Shown here piece by piece: positions 1 through 8,749 of a stretch of DNA of 64,000 nt. Within the stretch, counting starts at the first letter, position 1. Each line of letters starts with the position of its first letter. The stretch comes from Archangium violaceum (GTDB taxonomy: Bacteria > Myxococcota > Myxococcia > Myxococcales > Myxococcaceae). The notes under the pieces are model-generated. The model was not told where the DNA came from. It was given only the letters and a program-made list of their open reading frames with translations, and ran no database searches. The translations under genes were made by a program, and so were the position numbers. The DNA lies in assembly GCF_016887565.1 (NCBI RefSeq), contig NZ_CP069396.1, positions 9,344,001 through 9,408,000 of the forward strand, in the 5' to 3' direction.

Positions 1-1972
1 TTCCCAGGGGCGTGGTGAAGAGGACGGACACACCGGGCACCTTCGCCACGGCCTCGCGCATGTCCGCCTCCAGGGCCTCCAGGTCGCGCCGCCGGTCCTT
101 CTTCAACACCACCAGCACGTCCGAGACGGTGTGCGGCATGGGGTCCTCGGTGCGCTCGGCCCTGCCCGTGCGGCGCACCACGTCCTCCACCTCGGGGAAC
201 TCGCGCAGCTCGTCCTCCACGCGGTGGTTGAGCCGATCCACCTCCTCCAACGAGGCCTCCGGTGGCAGCATCGTCTGGAGGAGCAGCGCGCCCTCGTCCA
301 GCCTGGGCATGAAGTCGCTGCCCACCGCGAAGGCGAGCCCCAGCGCGGGCAGTGTGATGGCGAGCGCCACCACGCGCACGAGTCCGGCCCTGCGCATGCA
401 GGCATCGAGCAGCACGGCGTAGCGGACCTTCACCACGCGGATGAGCCACACGTCCTCCTCCGACTGGCCGTCCTTCCGGGGCCGGAGGAGCAACGCCGAG
501 GCCACCGGCACCAGCGTGAGGGCGAGAAGCAGCGAGGCGGCGAGACACGCCACCACCGCCGCCGCGAGCGGCTGGTACATGCGCCCCTCGATGCCCGACA
601 TGGCGAACAGCGGGATGAAGACGGAGACGACGATGAGGGTGGCGAAGGTGATGGGCCGGGCCACCTCGCGCGCCGCCTTCAGCGCCTGGGCCTTGTGGTT
701 GCCCGGGTCACCTCCGGCGCGGAGCCGGTGGACGATGTTCTCCGTGACGATGATGGCCGCGTCCACCAGCAGGCCCACCGCGATGGCCAGGCCCCCGAGC
801 GTCATGGTGTTGATGCCGACGCCCGTGGCCTTCAGGAACAGTCCCGCGAGCGCCAGGGACAGCGGCAGGGTGAGGGTGACGATGGCCGCGGCGCGCAGGT
901 CTCCCAGGAGGGCGAAGAGGACGAGCACCACCAGGAAGGCCCCGAGGAGGATGGCGCGGCCGACGCCTCCCAGCGCGGAGGACACCAGCTCCGACTGGTC
1001 ATACACGGGGCGCAGGTGGACGCCCGGTGGAAGACCCGCCCGCACCTCGTCGAGGGCCTGGCGCACGCCCTCCGCCACCTTCAGGGTGTCCGAGCCGAAC
1101 TGCTTGATGACGCGGCAGCTCACCACCTCGCCCTCGAGCCGGTGGGCCATGCCCCGGCGGATGGCGGGCGCCTCCCGCACATCGGCCACGTCCCCGAGCA
1201 GCACGGGTGTCCCCCCGCGCAGGGCCACCACCGTGCCGCGCAGATCCTCCAGCGTCTTCGCCCTCCCCATCGCCCGCACCGTCCACTCCACGGGCCCCCG
1301 CACCACGAAGCCCCCGGAGGCGTCGAGGTTGGCGCCCTCCAGCGCGTGCTGCACCTCGTCGAGGGAGATGCCCCGGGCGGCCATCTGCTCCGGATCGAGC
1401 TGCACCTGGTACTGGCGCAGGTAGCCTCCCAGCCGCTCCACGCCCGCCACGCCGGGCACGGCGAGCAGCCGGTTCTTCACCTCGAACTCGGCCAGGTCGC
1501 GCAGCGTCATCAGGTCCGCCGCCCCCTGCTCGGCCTCGAGGGTGAACTCGAAGATCTCATTGAGCCGGCCGGTGAGACTGGAGATGAGCGGCGCATCCGT
1601 CCCGGGAGGCAGCTCACTGGTGGCCGCGGCCACGCGCTCCGCGACGAACTGACGGCTGCGGAAGTAGTCCGCGTCCGGCTCGAACTCCACCGTCACCTGG
1701 GTGACGCCCAGCTGCGAGGTGGAGCGGACGCGGCGCACGTCGGGCAGGCCCGCGAGCGCCACCTCCATCGGAATGGCCACGGCCGTCTCGAGCTCCTCCG
1801 CGCCCATGGCCGGGTTCTGCACGATGACGTTGAAGAGGGGGGCGGACAGGTCGGGGAAGACGTCGCGGCGCAGGCCCTCGAAGGCCACCGCGCCGAAAGC
1901 GGAGAGCGCCAGGGCCAGCACCACGGTGAGGCCGGGGCGCGCGAAGGACGCCTTGAGAATGCGTGAAATCAC
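1..1972 (-). CDS. CzcA/CusA-type heavy-metal efflux RND pump (partial, C-terminus off the left edge)
   Basis: Inner-membrane proton antiporter subunit of a tripartite metal efflux complex; about 657 codons of an expected 1,030 or so are present, running off position 1 without a stop. The start is a GTG at 1970-1972, 12 bases after the membrane fusion gene, with a GGGAG-like ribosome site just upstream. The N-terminus (ISRILKASFARPGLTVV) has the usual first membrane helix. The porter region, the GLLVDAAIIVTENIVHR segment of the membrane domain and the start of the second periplasmic domain (MPRLDEGALLLQ) are characteristic of heavy-metal RND proteins rather than drug pumps. It is the last visible gene of the operon. 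Metal specificity (Cu/Ag or Co/Zn/Cd) cannot be fixed because the key metal-site residues lie partly outside the window. Confidence 0.93.
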   Translation of the reverse strand, partial: MISRILKASFARPGLTVVLALALSAFGAVAFEGLRRDVFPDLSAPLFNVIVQNPAMGAEELETAVAIPMEVALAGLPDVRRVRSTSQLGVTQVTVEFEPDADYFRSRQFVAERVAAATSELPPGTDAPLISSLTGRLNEIFEFTLEAEQGAADLMTLRDLAEFEVKNRLLAVPGVAGVERLGGYLRQYQVQLDPEQMAARGISLDEVQHALEGANLDASGGFVVRGPVEWTVRAMGRAKTLEDLRGTVVALRGGTPVLLGDVADVREAPAIRRGMAHRLEGEVVSCRVIKQFGSDTLKVAEGVRQALDEVRAGLPPGVHLRPVYDQSELVSSALGGVGRAILLGAFLVVLVLFALLGDLRAAAIVTLTLPLSLALAGLFLKATGVGINTMTLGGLAIAVGLLVDAAIIVTENIVHRLRAGGDPGNHKAQALKAAREVARPITFATLIVVSVFIPLFAMSGIEGRMYQPLAAAVVACLAASLLLALTLVPVASALLLRPRKDGQSEEDVWLIRVVKVRYAVLLDACMRRAGLVRVVALAITLPALGLAFAVGSDFMPRLDEGALLLQTMLPPEASLEEVDRLNHRVEDELREFPEVEDVVRRTGRAERTEDPMPHTVSDVLVVLKKDRRRDLEALEADMREAVAKVPGVSVLFTTPLG

Positions 1973-1984
1973 GAGAGGCTCCCT

Positions 1985-3178
1985 TCAGTGCTCATGGTGC
2001 TCGCCCCCTCCGCGTGACTTCTCCACCTCGGCCTTGAGGAGGAAGGCCCCTTCCACCACCACCTGCTCACCGGCCTTCAGGCCCGAGAGCACCTCCACGT
2101 CACCCGACAGGGTGCGGCCACGCCCCACCGCGCGCCGCTCGAAGGTGCCATCGCCCTTGGGAAGGAAGGCGAACCAGCCATCCTCCAGCCGTTGGAGGGC
2201 CGCCGCCGGGACGGTGGTCATGGGAGCCCCCGACTCGCCCAGGGGAATGAAGGCCGAGGCGGACATGCCCGGCCGCAGCAGGCCGTCCGGGTTGTCCACC
2301 TCCAGCCGCACCGGGATGGTGCGCGAGGCCGGGTCCACCCGTTGGCCGATGAAGCCCACCTTCGCGGTGAAGTCCTTGCCAGGAAGCGCCGCGAAGGTGG
2401 CACGGGCCGTGGCGCCGAGCGGAATGCGCACCGCGTCCCGCTCGAACGCATGGACGGTGAGCCACAGCCGCGACAGGTCTCCGATGTGGAAGAGGGCCCG
2501 GGAGGGATCCGCCATCTGCCCCACCACGGCGCCGCGCTCGATGACGGTGCCATCGAGGGGCGAGCGCAGGGTGAAGCCCGCGGCCGCTCGACCCCGTGCC
2601 GCTTCCTGCTCATCCACGCCGAGCGCCAGCAGCTCCGCGTGTGCCGCCCCCACGTCCGCTTCGGCCGAGGCCGCTTCGGCTTCGGCGGCCTGCACGTCCT
2701 TCTGGGCCACGATGCGCTCGGCCCCCAGGGTGCGCTTGCGCTCCGCCGCCTGCCGGGCGGCACTGGCGCGGGCCTGGGCGGATTGGAGGGCCGCGCGCGC
2801 CCTGCCCAGCTCGGGACTCTGGAGCTCCACGAGCGGCTGGCCCTTCTTCACCTGCTGGCCCGGCGAGGCCTGGAGGGAGAGCACCCGGGCGGGGATGGGC
2901 GAGGCCACCTCGGCATAGGCGTTCTCGTTCACCCCCAGCTCGCCCAGGGCGGTGACGCCCTCTCCACCGGGGCGCTCCTGCACCGGGGCCGTGGTGATGC
3001 GCAGGTCTCTCAGCATCTCCGGATCGATGTGGACGAGGGTCTCGTCCTCGCCCTCACGGTGGGCGTGGGCCTGGGCTTCCCGCTCGTGGTCATGTCCCTC
3101 CTCGTGCTGGGGCGTCTCGCGCTTGCAGGCGCAGACCCCGAGGAGGCACACCAGGATGACGTGGTGGAGGGACTTCAT
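1985..3178 (-). CDS. Efflux RND periplasmic membrane fusion lipoprotein (CzcB/CusB type)
   Basis: Adaptor that links the RND pump to the outer membrane channel, 397 residues. The N-terminus has a hydrophobic stretch ending in a lipobox-like VCAC at about residues 16-19, followed by a His/Asp/Glu-rich tail (GHDHEREAQAHAHREG) that could bind metal in the periplasm. Then come the barrel-sandwich/lipoyl half (VLSLQASPGQQVKKGQPLV), an alpha-helical hairpin, the second lipoyl half (FTLRSPLDGTVIERGAVVG) and a beta-barrel domain. The C-terminus is again His-rich (GGGEHHEH). Its ATG overlaps the stop of the outer membrane channel gene by four bases (ATGA), so the two are translationally coupled. Family assignment is firm; the metal handled is inferred only from the His-rich ends. 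Confidence 0.93.
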   Translation of the reverse strand: MKSLHHVILVCLLGVCACKRETPQHEEGHDHEREAQAHAHREGEDETLVHIDPEMLRDLRITTAPVQERPGGEGVTALGELGVNENAYAEVASPIPARVLSLQASPGQQVKKGQPLVELQSPELGRARAALQSAQARASAARQAAERKRTLGAERIVAQKDVQAAEAEAASAEADVGAAHAELLALGVDEQEAARGRAAAGFTLRSPLDGTVIERGAVVGQMADPSRALFHIGDLSRLWLTVHAFERDAVRIPLGATARATFAALPGKDFTAKVGFIGQRVDPASRTIPVRLEVDNPDGLLRPGMSASAFIPLGESGAPMTTVPAAALQRLEDGWFAFLPKGDGTFERRAVGRGRTLSGDVEVLSGLKAGEQVVVEGAFLLKAEVEKSRGGGEHHEH

Positions 3179-4407
3179 CGAAGGACTCCGGCCTGGACGG
3201 CGAGTTGGACGCGGGAGAGGGAGGCTTGCAGGAGGCGGGTGAGGTAGTCGGCGCGGGCCTCGAGGACGTCACGGCGCACGATGAGGAACTCGGCCAGTCC
3301 CATCTCCCCGGCCTCGTAGGACTTGCGCGCCAGCTGCTCGTTGTCCGCGAGCAGCGGGAGGGCCTCGCGCTCCAGCAGCTCCACCGCCTCGCGATCCTTG
3401 TGGTACCGGGCCAGGGCGGCCCGCACCTGGACGGACTGGGTCCTCCGGGCGGCCTCCAGGGCCTGCTGGAGACGCCGCACCCGGGCCTCTCCCGTCACCC
3501 GGGCGGACTGACCCCGGGCGAACAGCGGCAGGGACACGCCCAGGGCGCCGAGGAGCACACGCTCATCGCCCTCCTGCTCGTAGCGGACCCCCACGTTGAG
3601 ATCAGGCCACGCGGAGCCCTCCCCCAGACGCTGCTCCGCCTTCGCCTCCTCCAGCTCCGCCTCCAGGGCGGTGATGTCCGGACGCTCCGAGGGGGTGGGC
3701 GGAAGCTCCTCGGACCGGGAGGCCAGGGCGCTCAAGTCACCGCGCACCCCGAGGGGGGCCTCCGCGGACAGGCCGAGCAGTCCGCTCAACTCGCCAAGGA
3801 GTGCCGCCTCGTCGCCCTCGGCGCTCGCCGCGTCCGCCCGGGCACGCGCCAGGGCCACGCGTGCCACGTTGACGTCCACCACGGGCACGTCTCCGGCCTC
3901 GAAGCGCCGCTGGGTGGACTGGGAGACATCCCGGGCGGCCGCTTCCGCCTCTCGCGCCAGGCGCAGCCGCTCCCGGGCATGCAGCGCCCGCAGGAAGGTG
4001 CCCGCCACCTCTCCGAGCACCCGCCGCTCCGTGTCCCGCTGGTGGGCCGTCTCCCGGGCGAGGCCGGCGCGGGCCGCCTCGAGACGCGCCCCCCGCTTTC
4101 CCCCCAGCTCCACGGGTTGAGTGAGCCCCACCGAGACATCCGGTGCGCGCTCTCCCGTGGCCAGGGTGCGGGGGCCCGCTTCGACCTCCAGCGTGGGGTT
4201 GCCGTTCAACAGGGGCGAGGCACCCGCGACGGGCCCTCGCGCCTCGGCCACCCGGCCGGCGGCCTCCAGCAGGGCGGGGGCACGCTGGCGGGCCAGGGCC
4301 AGGACCTCTTCCAGGGTGAGCTCGGACGAAGGTTGGGCCGCACCCGGGCGCGGCCAGAGCAATACGGCGGCGAGCCCGAGGGCCGCCGTCGTCGGACGGT
4401 GGAACAC
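3175..4407 (-). CDS. TolC-family outer membrane channel of metal efflux system (CzcC type)
   Basis: Outer membrane efflux protein of 410 residues with an N-terminal signal peptide (LGLAAVLLWPRPGAAQ, cleavage near residue 24) and two repeats of the OEP coiled-coil domain, seen as long Ala/Arg/Glu/Leu-rich helices such as LTLEEVLALARQRAPALLEA and the later EREALPLLADNEQLARKSYE. The start is a GTG at 4405-4407 preceded by GAGG at five bases, which decides it over internal starts. It is the second gene of the efflux operon, just after a small Cys-rich secreted protein and overlapping the adaptor gene. The order channel-adaptor-pump is the standard czcCBA order. Confidence 0.92.
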   Translation of the reverse strand: MFHRPTTAALGLAAVLLWPRPGAAQPSSELTLEEVLALARQRAPALLEAAGRVAEARGPVAGASPLLNGNPTLEVEAGPRTLATGERAPDVSVGLTQPVELGGKRGARLEAARAGLARETAHQRDTERRVLGEVAGTFLRALHARERLRLAREAEAAARDVSQSTQRRFEAGDVPVVDVNVARVALARARADAASAEGDEAALLGELSGLLGLSAEAPLGVRGDLSALASRSEELPPTPSERPDITALEAELEEAKAEQRLGEGSAWPDLNVGVRYEQEGDERVLLGALGVSLPLFARGQSARVTGEARVRRLQQALEAARRTQSVQVRAALARYHKDREAVELLEREALPLLADNEQLARKSYEAGEMGLAEFLIVRRDVLEARADYLTRLLQASLSRVQLAVQAGVLR

Positions 4408-4512
4408 AGAAACCTCGCGAATGAAGACGAGCGTCGGGAGCGAGGCGGTACCCCTGGGAGACCAGGGCGCACCTCTCCTGATGGCGCTCGAGGCGGATGG
4501 ACGAACAGGGCC

Positions 4513-4818
4513 TTACGCGAGGGCGGCTATTGGGATGTGCAGGATGTCACCCACCTCGACGGATGAGGGCTCGTCCTCCTCGTGCTCGACGGGAGGAGGC
4601 CTCGGAGCCCTCGGGATGCTCGAGAGGGTGGGCGTCAGGACGACCTGGCGCAGGTGGGAGCAGCAGGTGCAATCGAGACAGTCCGGGGCACATTGCCCGC
4701 GCTCGTCATCGTCCTGGCAGCGCTGCGTGCACACGACCCCCGAGCTGGCGGGCGGCAACAAGCCACCTCCCACCGGGGCGAACAGCAGCAGAGCGAGGAA
4801 GAACCAGATCCGGAGCAC
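4513..4818 (-). CDS. Small secreted Cys-rich protein heading the metal efflux operon
   Basis: A 101-residue protein starting at GTG 4818, chosen because AAGAGG lies five to six bases upstream; another GTG at 4836 adds six residues. It has a signal sequence (IWFFLALLLFAPVGGG) and then a dense Cys cluster (CTQRC, CAPDCLDCTCC) followed by His, and an acidic Pro-rich tail (EHEEDEPSSVEVG). The Cys/His content and first position in a czcCBA-like operon suggest a periplasmic metal-binding or metal-sensing role, comparable in position to CzcI of other bacteria, but I see no convincing sequence similarity to CzcI. Function is inference from context. Confidence 0.6.
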   Translation of the reverse strand: MLRIWFFLALLLFAPVGGGLLPPASSGVVCTQRCQDDDERGQCAPDCLDCTCCSHLRQVVLTPTLSSIPRAPRPPPVEHEEDEPSSVEVGDILHIPIAALA

Positions 4819-4954
4819 CGGGGCCTCTTGTAGCACGTCGGCGCGAGACCCGCCCGCACAACCCTCACTTCACGGAGCGCGAAAGTGTCATGCAGGAACC
4901 TGGGTGGAGGCGGCGGCTCGTTTCTCCTTCCGTGAGAGGGAAAAGAGGGGTTGA

Positions 4955-6460
4955 GTGCCGCGCATGGGCATCTGGTCGAAGAAGAGCATTGCCCAGCTGC
5001 GAGGTGAGGAGGGCCAGACGCACGAGCTGCACCGCACGCTCAGTGGCGTCCACCTGATGCTGCTGGGAGTGGGAGCCATCATTGGCGCGGGCATCTTCGT
5101 GGTGACGGGCACGGCGGCGGCGCAACACGCGGGGCCGGCCATCGTCCTTTCCTTCGTGCTGGCGGGAGTGGGCTGTCTCTTCGCGGGGCTGTGCTACGCC
5201 GAGTTCGCGGCGATGATCCCCGTGGCTGGCAGCGCCTACACCTACGGCTACGCCACCCTGGGCGAGCTGGTCGCCTGGCTCATCGGGTGGGATCTCATGC
5301 TCGAGTACCTCTTCGCCTCCTCCGCGGTGGCGGTGGGCTGGTCGGGCTATTTCACCGCCTTCCTGCGCGACTACCTGCACTGGCAACTGCCACCGGAGCT
5401 GACGAGCGCCCCCTTCGACGTGGAGCCGGGCGGTCACCTGTTCCACGCCACTGGAGCCATCATCAACCTGCCGGCCGTGCTGCTGGTGGCGCTCATCACG
5501 GGGCTGCTCGTCATCGGCATCCACGAGTCGGCGCGCGTCAACAACATCATCGTCTTCTTGAAGGTGGGCGTCGTGCTGCTCGTGGTCGGCTTCGGCGCGT
5601 TCTACGTGGAGCCCGACAACTGGAAGCCCTTCCTGCCGGAGAACACGGGGACCTTCGGCCAGTTCGGCTGGAGCGGGGTGCTGTCGGGGGCGGGCATCAT
5701 CTTCTTCGCCTACATCGGCTTCGACGCGGTCTCCACCACCGCGCAGGAGACGCGCAACCCGCAGAAGGATCTGCCCGTCGGCATCCTGGGCTCGCTGGCC
5801 ATCTGCACCCTGCTGTACGTCCTGATGGCGCTGGTGCTCACGGGGCTGGCGCCCTACAGCACCCTCAACGTGGCCGAGCCCGTGTACGTGGCCATCGCGA
5901 AGGCGGGGCCGGCGCTGTCCTGGCTGAGGCCCATCGTCAGCATCGGGGCCATCGCCGGGCTGGCCTCGGTGGTGCTCGTCATGCTGATGGGACAGCCGCG
6001 CATCTTCTATGCGATGGCGCGCGACGGCCTGCTCCCCCACTTCTTCGGCCGGGTGCACCCGCGCTTCCACACGCCCTACGTCGCCACCCTCATCACGGGC
6101 GTGGTGTCCATGGCGGTGGCGGGGCTGTTCCCCATCGGTCTGCTGGGGGAGCTGGTCTCCATCGGCACCCTGTTCGCCTTCATCGTCGTCTGCGGGGGCA
6201 TCCTCCTGTTGCACTATCGGCGGCCGGACATTCCCCGGCCCTTCAGCACCCCGTTCAAGCCCGTGGTGCCCATCCTCGGCATCCTCACCTGCGGAACCCT
6301 CATGGTGGGCCTGGGGCTGGCGACGTGGTTGCGGCTCCTCGGCTGGATGGCGCTCGGGCTTGCCATCTACTTCGGCTATGGCCACAAGCACTCGCGCCTC
6401 GCCCGGGGAGGGACAGCTCCCTCAGAGCCTCCACCGGGAGACCTCGGCGGACCGCTCTGA
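4955..6460 (+). CDS. APC-superfamily amino acid permease (cationic amino acid transporter type)
   Basis: A 501-residue inner membrane transporter with about 12 hydrophobic segments. The first helix carries the family signature [15 protein letters not shown]; another conserved segment is [20 protein letters not shown] in the middle, typical of the CAT/YfnA branch of the APC superfamily. The GTG at 4955 is preferred over the ATG at 4964 because AGAGGGG sits about four bases before it. The gene is divergent from the metal efflux operon, with a 136-base gap that must hold both promoters. Substrate is not determinable from sequence alone. Confidence 0.9.
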   Translation: MPRMGIWSKKSIAQLRGEEGQTHELHRTLSGVHLMLLGVGAIIGAGIFVVTGTAAAQHAGPAIVLSFVLAGVGCLFAGLCYAEFAAMIPVAGSAYTYGYATLGELVAWLIGWDLMLEYLFASSAVAVGWSGYFTAFLRDYLHWQLPPELTSAPFDVEPGGHLFHATGAIINLPAVLLVALITGLLVIGIHESARVNNIIVFLKVGVVLLVVGFGAFYVEPDNWKPFLPENTGTFGQFGWSGVLSGAGIIFFAYIGFDAVSTTAQETRNPQKDLPVGILGSLAICTLLYVLMALVLTGLAPYSTLNVAEPVYVAIAKAGPALSWLRPIVSIGAIAGLASVVLVMLMGQPRIFYAMARDGLLPHFFGRVHPRFHTPYVATLITGVVSMAVAGLFPIGLLGELVSIGTLFAFIVVCGGILLLHYRRPDIPRPFSTPFKPVVPILGILTCGTLMVGLGLATWLRLLGWMALGLAIYFGYGHKHSRLARGGTAPSEPPPGDLGGPL

Positions 6461-6480
6461 GGTGGCCGAGGGTTCCCAGG

Positions 6481-6494
6481 TGTAGTCGACTACA
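6481..6494. promoter_or_regulatory. Perfect 14-bp palindrome upstream of an unknown gene (possible operator)
   Basis: TGTAGTCGACTACA is identical to its reverse complement and lies 26 bases before the ATG at 6521 and 20 bases after the permease stop. Size and position fit a dimeric repressor site, but no cognate regulator is encoded nearby. Confidence 0.3.
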
Positions 6495-6520
6495 TCCGTC
6501 TCGATGGACCGCACACGCCC

Positions 6521-7510
6521 ATGAATACCCAGGATCTCCTCGCTCGACTCCAGGATGCCTCTCCCGATGGTCCGCTGGATCGTCTCGCCGCGCTCGTCGT
6601 GGAGCACGAGCTGTCCCAGCCGCTCGAGACGCTCTTCCCCCCTCCCCTGCTGGCGCGCGCGCTGAAGGCCGCCCTCGAGGGGTGGCTCGCCTCCGACACC
6701 GCCGACCGGGAGCTCGCCTCCGTCCTCGAGCACCTCCACCTCCAGCTCACCCAGGAGAAGCGGACCGTGCGCGAGGCCGTGCCCCCGGAGCTCGCCAAGG
6801 GGCTGGCGGAGCTGGCCTCCCGCCGCTACTCGCCGGACCGGGCGGTGGTGATGGCGGTGCTGGACCGGCCCCCCGTCCGCTCGCTGGCGCGCGGGCTGCT
6901 GCTCAACGTGCTCATCGAGTTCAGCCGCAAGGTGAGCGCCCCCGTGACGGAGAACCGCATCGCCAAGGGCTTCTCCGGCCTGGCGCGGCTCGCGGCCGAA
7001 CAGGCGAAGGGCTCGGGCGGAACGCTGGGTGGCATCGCCAGCGCGCTCTCCGATGAAATCGAGCGCCAGGTGGAGAAGCGCGCCCGCGACTTCACCGACT
7101 CGGCGCTGTCCGGCATCTTCCAGCAGCTCGCGGACGCGCTGAGCGATCCGGGCCGGGCCTCGGAGCAGGCGGAGATGCGCGTGGCCATCCTGGACGGAAT
7201 CCTGGGCCTGCCCCTGGAGCGGCTCGGGCGCGAGCTGTCGCGCGCGGACGTCCCCGGCGGCGCGGCGGTGGTGCGCAAGGCGCTCTCCCAGTGGCTCGGC
7301 TCGAGGGACGTCACCACGGATCTGGAGGGCTGGCTCGCTCGCGCGATGGAGCGGGACGGCAAGCGCCCGGTGCGCGAGGTGCTCGGGACGCTCGGCCTGC
7401 TCGAGACGTTCCAGAAGCTCGGCCGGGAGTCACTGCGCGGGCGCCTGGCGCCGGTGGTGGCCTCGGAGCCCTTCGCGCGCTGGCTGGAAGAGCTGACGCA
7501 GGTGAAGTAA
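6521..7510 (+). CDS. Hypothetical protein, helical, 329 residues
   Basis: No family recognised. The protein has no signal peptide and no clear membrane helix. It appears almost entirely alpha-helical, with many Leu/Ala/Arg/Glu segments (LDRLAALVVEHELSQPLE, EIERQVEKRARDFTDSALSG) and a Gly/Ser-rich hinge near residues 165-175. It sits 34 bases before the acyl-CoA-binding protein gene and in the same direction, so the two may share a transcript. A lipid-related role would be guesswork based on that neighbour alone. The start at ATG 6521 is the first possible after the palindrome at 6481-6494. Confidence 0.75.
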   Translation: MNTQDLLARLQDASPDGPLDRLAALVVEHELSQPLETLFPPPLLARALKAALEGWLASDTADRELASVLEHLHLQLTQEKRTVREAVPPELAKGLAELASRRYSPDRAVVMAVLDRPPVRSLARGLLLNVLIEFSRKVSAPVTENRIAKGFSGLARLAAEQAKGSGGTLGGIASALSDEIERQVEKRARDFTDSALSGIFQQLADALSDPGRASEQAEMRVAILDGILGLPLERLGRELSRADVPGGAAVVRKALSQWLGSRDVTTDLEGWLARAMERDGKRPVREVLGTLGLLETFQKLGRESLRGRLAPVVASEPFARWLEELTQVK

Positions 7511-7544
7511 GGCCCCACCCCGTTGCGATACCAGGAGATACCCC

Positions 7545-7802
7545 ATGGCACTCGAGGATGATTTCCGTTCAGCGCAGGAGCGCGTGAAGACGCTCACCAC
7601 CCGTCCCTCCAACGACACGCTGCTGGAGCTGTATTCGCTCTTCAAGCAGGCCACCGACGGCGACGTCCAGGGCAAGCGCCCGGGGATGCTCGACATCAAG
7701 GGCCGCGCCAAGTACGACGCCTGGGCGGGCCGCAAGGGCCTGGGGCGCGAGGCGGCCATGCAGCAGTACGTGGCGTTGGTGGAGAAGCTGTTGCGCGGCT
7801 AA
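7545..7802 (+). CDS. Acyl-CoA-binding protein (ACBP family)
   Basis: An 85-residue protein that spans a complete ACBP domain: LLELYSLFKQATDGDVQG, PGMLDIKGRAKYDAW and GLGREAAMQQYVALVEKL match the helices and conserved Tyr/Lys/Trp positions that hold the CoA adenine-phosphate and the acyl chain. It is cytosolic and is expected to buffer and carry long-chain acyl-CoA esters. AGGAGA lies six to seven bases before the ATG. ACBPs are universal in eukaryotes but patchy in bacteria; myxobacteria are among the bacteria known to carry them. The downstream neighbour is another gene with a eukaryote-like distribution (Ap4A phosphorylase). Confidence 0.93.
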   Translation: MALEDDFRSAQERVKTLTTRPSNDTLLELYSLFKQATDGDVQGKRPGMLDIKGRAKYDAWAGRKGLGREAAMQQYVALVEKLLRG

Positions 7803-7822
7803 CGGCTGAAGGCCCACAGGGA

Positions 7823-8749
7823 ATGTCCGTCGCGATGAACACGCCCCCCGCTACCCCTCCGCCGCCCCTGCGTCCCGAGGAGCTGTGGCCTCGAATTCTC
7901 AGCACGACCCGGCAGGGGCTGGCCACCGGCGCCCTGCAGCCGATCGCGACCGAGTGCCACACGGTGGAGCACCAGGGGGTACCCTTCCAGGTACGCGTGC
8001 TCGGCCGGGTGCAGCTCAAGGAGCGCCGGAAGAAGGAGCCGCCCCGTCCCGGGTTCGATCCCTTCGAGAACCCGGAGCCGGACCTCACGGTGGGGGATGT
8101 CACGCCCACGCACCTGTGCCTGCTCAACAAGTTCAACGTCGTCGAGCACCACCTGCTCATCGTGACGCGGGCCTTCGAGGAGCAGGAGTCGCCGCTGACG
8201 CACGCCGACTTCGAGGCGCTCGCGCTCTGCATGGAGGGACTGGACGGGCTGGCCTTCTACAACTCGGGCGAGATGTCCGGTGCCAGCCAGCGGCACAAGC
8301 ACCTCCAGCTCACGCCGCCGCTCGGTCCCGAGGGCCTGCGCGCTCCCATGGAGAAGCTGCTCTCACCACCGCCGGCGCGGGGCCACGTCACCACGGTGCC
8401 GGCCCTGGGCTTCGCCCACGCGGTGACGGGCCTCGGGCGCTGGGAGGGTGTGGCTGGTGAGGACGCGGCGCGGATGCTGGAGGCCTACGAGGCCCTGAGG
8501 GCCGCGGTCGGAATGCATCAGGAGCTCTCTCCGTACAACCTGCTCGCCACGCGGAACTGGATGCTGCTGGTGCCCAGGCCTCGCGCCGAGGCCCACGGCA
8601 TCAACGTCAACGCCCTGGGCTTCGCCGGCTCGCTGCTCGTCAAGACGCAGGAGCAGTTGCAGCAGGTCGAGGCCCTCGGCCCCTTGGGGCTGCTGCGGCA
8701 GGTCTCCCAGCCCGCCCCTACGGCGTCGCCGGAGCCGGAAGCTCGATAA
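7823..8749 (+). CDS. Ap4A phosphorylase / ATP adenylyltransferase (APA1/2 family)
   Basis: A 308-residue HIT-superfamily enzyme that phosphorolyses diadenosine tetraphosphate to ADP and ATP. Diagnostic segments are LNKFNVVEHHLLIVTRAFEE and the catalytic GASQRHKHLQL (His-x-His in the HIT-like active site), plus the C-terminal YNLLATRNWMLLVPR. This is the yeast APA1/APA2 branch, not the small bacterial Hint proteins. The likely start is ATG 7823 or the ATG at 7835. It follows the ACBP gene by 20 bases in the same direction. Its 3' end overlaps the convergent immunity gene by 32 bases. Confidence 0.92.
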   Translation: MSVAMNTPPATPPPPLRPEELWPRILSTTRQGLATGALQPIATECHTVEHQGVPFQVRVLGRVQLKERRKKEPPRPGFDPFENPEPDLTVGDVTPTHLCLLNKFNVVEHHLLIVTRAFEEQESPLTHADFEALALCMEGLDGLAFYNSGEMSGASQRHKHLQLTPPLGPEGLRAPMEKLLSPPPARGHVTTVPALGFAHAVTGLGRWEGVAGEDAARMLEAYEALRAAVGMHQELSPYNLLATRNWMLLVPRPRAEAHGINVNALGFAGSLLVKTQEQLQQVEALGPLGLLRQVSQPAPTASPEPEAR

